From Halobacteriales archaeon YIM A00013 (GTDB lineage: Archaea > Halobacteriota > Halobacteria > Halobacteriales > Haloarculaceae): a stretch of 64,000 nt of DNA. A program made the position numbers and the translations under genes. This document shows positions 61,596 through 64,000 of the stretch, in pieces (the stretch's first letter is position 1; each line of letters opens with the position of its first letter). The notes beneath the pieces are model-generated. The model was not told the origin of the DNA. It worked only from the letters and a program-made list of their open reading frames with translations, and did not search any database. The DNA lies in the NCBI GenBank assembly GCA_025041195.1, contig JAKCFM010000001.1, positions 1,240,001 to 1,304,000 of the forward strand, given 5' to 3'.

Positions 61596-63185
61596 ATGAA
61601 GTCGTTACCCGTTGGCATCGATGTCGGCAGCTCGAGTAGTTCACTCGCCATCCACACTGCTGGGGCCATACAGACGATCACCGTTCCAACGGTCGTCTCC
61701 GTTTATGCGGACGAGGTGGTGGTCGGTTCGAGCGCAATCGATCGAATGACGGATGCACCCGCTCGCACCGTGACGGGATTTAATCGACGGCTCGGGACGA
61801 ACACCCGGATCGATCTTCCTGGCGAGCTGTCACCAGTTTCGCCGGTAGAGCTGACGGCGAGCGTGCTCAGGGCACTCTGCGATGGCGCACCAACAGACCG
61901 TCCTGGCTCAATCGACCGGGCAGTGTTGACAGTACCGGCGACGTACACGGCTACTCAGCGAAGGGCACTGCGGGCCGCCGGAGCCGTGGCAGATATCTCG
62001 GTCGATCGTATTATTGACGATCCAACAGCAACGGCAATCGGCTACTGTGCCCAGACAAATATCGACGGGCGGCTGTTCGTCTACGATCTCGGCGGTGGAA
62101 CGTTTGACGCAGCAGTTATCGATCGGACGGACGACCTGTTCGAGGTTTGCACAACGGGCGGTGATCCACGGATTGGAAGCGATGCATTTGATGCGACGAT
62201 CGTCGAATGGCTTGAAATCCACCTCAAACAACGCCACGACGTAGCGATCGGAGACGATCCGGTGGCGCTCCAGCAACTGTTCGAGACTGCCCAGGCCACA
62301 AAGCATGCACTGGCCACACATCGATCGACCGAGATTTCAACGACAATCACCCACAACGGGACCGACTACGATATTGAGCAGTTGCTCCACCGAACGCAGT
62401 TCGAACGACAGGCGAGGCCGATCGTTGACCGAACGATAGCGGCCTGTGAGTCGCTGTTACAGGCCAGTCACATTCCGAAATCATCGATCGATCATCTGCT
62501 AGTCGTGGGACAGACCGCACAGCTTTCGTTTATCCCTGAACGCATAGAACAGGCGTTTGGCAAGTCAGCAACGATCGTCACGGCCGATGCAATCACAGCG
62601 ACGGGTGCTGCCCATCGAGGAGCCTGGATACGCGATTTCGAGCAGTCCGTGAGTGAGCCAAGTGTCGCCATCGATGTTGTCCCACACTCGATTTGTGTTC
62701 ACTCTGCACCACGTGATCGACGGGAGTGGATACCGAACAACGCGGCCGTTCCAGCACGAACAACCACCATCGTCACAACCCGCACGAACCGACAGGAATC
62801 GATCATCGTTCCGGTGTACTATGATTTTTCCCAGCAGACAACACAGCATCCACCAACGATCGAGACGGACCCCTCCGAAAACCGGCACGAAACGGATGCG
62901 CACCACCGAAGCACAGATGATGATAGCCGTCGAACGTCAGCGACAGAGTCAGCCACCCGCAGTGGGCTCCTCGATGCGTTCAGGATCGGTCCCCTGCCAC
63001 CACAGCCAGCGGGCGAGCCGGCGATCGAACTGACACTCGAGTGTAGCTCCGACGGCATCGTGTCGGCAACGGCGACCAGCAAGCGTGCAGAGCAGCACAC
63101 GCAGATCGACGCTGTCTCGCTCTTTCGACACGACGAATCGACAATTGAACGGATGAAACACGATCGGCCACCCGTCAGACGATGA
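61596..63185 (+). CDS. divergent Hsp70-family protein without recognisable lid
   Basis: 529 residues. The ATPase domain is recognisable ([66 protein letters not shown]). After residue about 365 a partial substrate-binding beta domain is visible, split by a low-complexity S/T/H/D-rich insert (around 425-465), then resumed as PPQPAGEPAIELTLECSSDG. The alpha-helical lid and the GGA-rich tail of DnaK are absent. The first glycine loop has serines where DnaK has TTN. A membrane J-domain gene follows 61 bases downstream, so the pair may act together. Confidence 0.85.
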   Translation: MKSLPVGIDVGSSSSSLAIHTAGAIQTITVPTVVSVYADEVVVGSSAIDRMTDAPARTVTGFNRRLGTNTRIDLPGELSPVSPVELTASVLRALCDGAPTDRPGSIDRAVLTVPATYTATQRRALRAAGAVADISVDRIIDDPTATAIGYCAQTNIDGRLFVYDLGGGTFDAAVIDRTDDLFEVCTTGGDPRIGSDAFDATIVEWLEIHLKQRHDVAIGDDPVALQQLFETAQATKHALATHRSTEISTTITHNGTDYDIEQLLHRTQFERQARPIVDRTIAACESLLQASHIPKSSIDHLLVVGQTAQLSFIPERIEQAFGKSATIVTADAITATGAAHRGAWIRDFEQSVSEPSVAIDVVPHSICVHSAPRDRREWIPNNAAVPARTTTIVTTRTNRQESIIVPVYYDFSQQTTQHPPTIETDPSENRHETDAHHRSTDDDSRRTSATESATRSGLLDAFRIGPLPPQPAGEPAIELTLECSSDGIVSATATSKRAEQHTQIDAVSLFRHDESTIERMKHDRPPVRR

Positions 63186-63246
63186 CCGTAGGTGATGTGA
63201 GGACCCTGATGCAACGCCAGCCAACCACACTGCTCGAATCGGGACC

Positions 63247-64000
63247 ATGAGCCAGGAGTACTACGACGAGCTCGGGGTTGCTCCCGACGCGACCGAAGCT
63301 GAGATCGAAGCAGCGTATCGCGAGCGCGTGAAAGACGTGCACCCTGATCGTAACGACTCGCCAACCGCAGAAGACGAGTTCATCCGCGTCCAGACCGCTC
63401 GGGACATTCTAACTGATCCACAGCAACGGGCGCAGTACGACTGCGACGCCGGTGGATTTTCATCGACTGATAAACGTGCCTATGATGGCACAACCCCCTC
63501 TGAAGGGACACGCACCGGTCACGAGCGAACGTATCGGACGCGGTGGACGGACCGAACGGAACGGGCAGAGCCGACTGGGTCGCAGCCCCCACCACAGCGT
63601 GCCTGGATGCCAACGACCACTGGGATCGCAGACGAAATTGCCACAGGCGTTACGACCACATCTCGCGGTGTGGGCCAGTTACTGGCGGCAATGCGCTGTC
63701 CACAACGTCTCACGCCGAGTAAGCGCCATATTGGCGCTGCGCTGGTGACACCAACTGGCGTTCGGTTGCTCGCCACGGCGTTGCTCATCCTAGGCGGCAC
63801 CATCACGGCGAACTATCTGGGCACAGATCCCCACCAACAGCCGTGGATTGGGTTTGTGATCGTTGTTGGTGGCCTGCTCGTCAGCTACGCCAGCTATGAC
63901 CTGCTGTTTCCGACGCCCTACTACGAGCCGTCGAATCGGCGGTCGTTCGATCCGTCCGGAACGCCGCGTCTCTGGCCGATTCCGGCCATTAATGGGCTTG
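63247..64000 (+). CDS. membrane-anchored J-domain protein, cut by the window edge
   Basis: At least 251 residues; the 3' end lies beyond the window. MSQEYYDELGVAPDATEAEI starts a J domain whose HPD motif is at residues 32-34 (VHPDRND), so Hsp70 stimulation is possible. There is no G/F-rich or zinc region. A polar linker is followed by two membrane helices (about 176-193 and 204-222: LLATALLILGGTITANYLG; WIGFVIVVGGLLVSYASYDL). The gene lies 61 bases after the divergent Hsp70, suggesting a membrane-associated chaperone pair. Confidence 0.85.
   Translation, partial: MSQEYYDELGVAPDATEAEIEAAYRERVKDVHPDRNDSPTAEDEFIRVQTARDILTDPQQRAQYDCDAGGFSSTDKRAYDGTTPSEGTRTGHERTYRTRWTDRTERAEPTGSQPPPQRAWMPTTTGIADEIATGVTTTSRGVGQLLAAMRCPQRLTPSKRHIGAALVTPTGVRLLATALLILGGTITANYLGTDPHQQPWIGFVIVVGGLLVSYASYDLLFPTPYYEPSNRRSFDPSGTPRLWPIPAINGL

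Noticed and set aside
1-64000. CRISPR arrays, rRNA genes, phage structural genes
   Set aside because: No regularly spaced repeats, rRNA signature or head and tail genes seen on either strand.

Overview
The window is a stretch of chromosome from a haloarchaeon (class Halobacteria). The evidence is the acidic proteomes (long runs of D and E), Tat-type exported proteins, many genes whose TATA-like box lies about 26 bases before the start codon (leaderless transcripts), archaeal-only genes (Sec61 beta, ABCE1, archaemetzincin, AglJ, RaSEA, NOG1, UPF0146/0200/0201) and many small haloarchaeal DUF proteins. I cannot name the genus. Genes are dense on both strands. There is one tRNA, no rRNA and no CRISPR array.

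Layout. 1-3.5 kb: membrane and DUF proteins, then a tungstate/molybdate-type ABC binding protein and permease divergent from a ModE-like regulator with a TOBE domain; no ATPase gene is present. 3.6-7.7 kb: a compact biotin operon, bioB-bioU-bioF-bioD, in which a Rossmann-fold BioU-type protein stands where BioA would be expected. 7.8-10.7 kb: an exported protein, dpsA, an IS1341-type element (a small upstream ORF, an intact TnpB, structured ends and a probable omega RNA) and a 47-residue gene. Operator-like palindromes of the DtxR/Idr iron-repressor type lie before both dpsA and the 47-residue gene. 10.8-17.3 kb: aglJ (S-layer glycosylation), RHH regulators, DUF proteins, rlmE and a geranylgeranyl reductase. 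17.3-24.5 kb: uvrA, a UvrD-like helicase, a zinc-ribbon protein, PrsW and riboflavin synthase. 24.6-33.3 kb: FAU-1, a HAD phosphatase, three tandem GNAT paralogues, an SDR, EngB and NOG1 GTPases, hisE, a DUF151 protein, pdxT and a 52-residue Sec61 beta gene.

33.5-50.9 kb: thioredoxin, wHTH regulator, EMC6-like protein plus ABCE1, archaemetzincin, a HAD protein, a beta-CASP nuclease, dnaK, ffh, a probable CTAG N4-cytosine methylase, paired half-MgtE proteins, UPF0201/UPF0200, tRNA-Arg(TCT), an M29 aminopeptidase and threonine aldolase. 51-56.6 kb: membrane histidine kinase, NhaC-type antiporter, the archaeosine radical-SAM enzyme RaSEA, purQ and purS. 56.6-60.4 kb: an AT-richer accessory segment (B3/B4-domain protein, XRE regulator with an unassigned C-terminus, zinc-ribbon protein, exported AstE/M14-like hydrolase) lying between purS and purC. 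61.6-64 kb: a divergent Hsp70 without a recognisable lid, followed by a membrane J-domain protein cut by the window edge.

Points most worth following: the BioA-less biotin operon; the TnpB locus whose predicted guide matches the 3' end of the neighbouring 47-residue gene; the iron-type operators flanking that insertion; the accessory segment splitting the pur genes; and the Hsp70/J-domain pair. Six convergent gene pairs overlap at their 3' ends.
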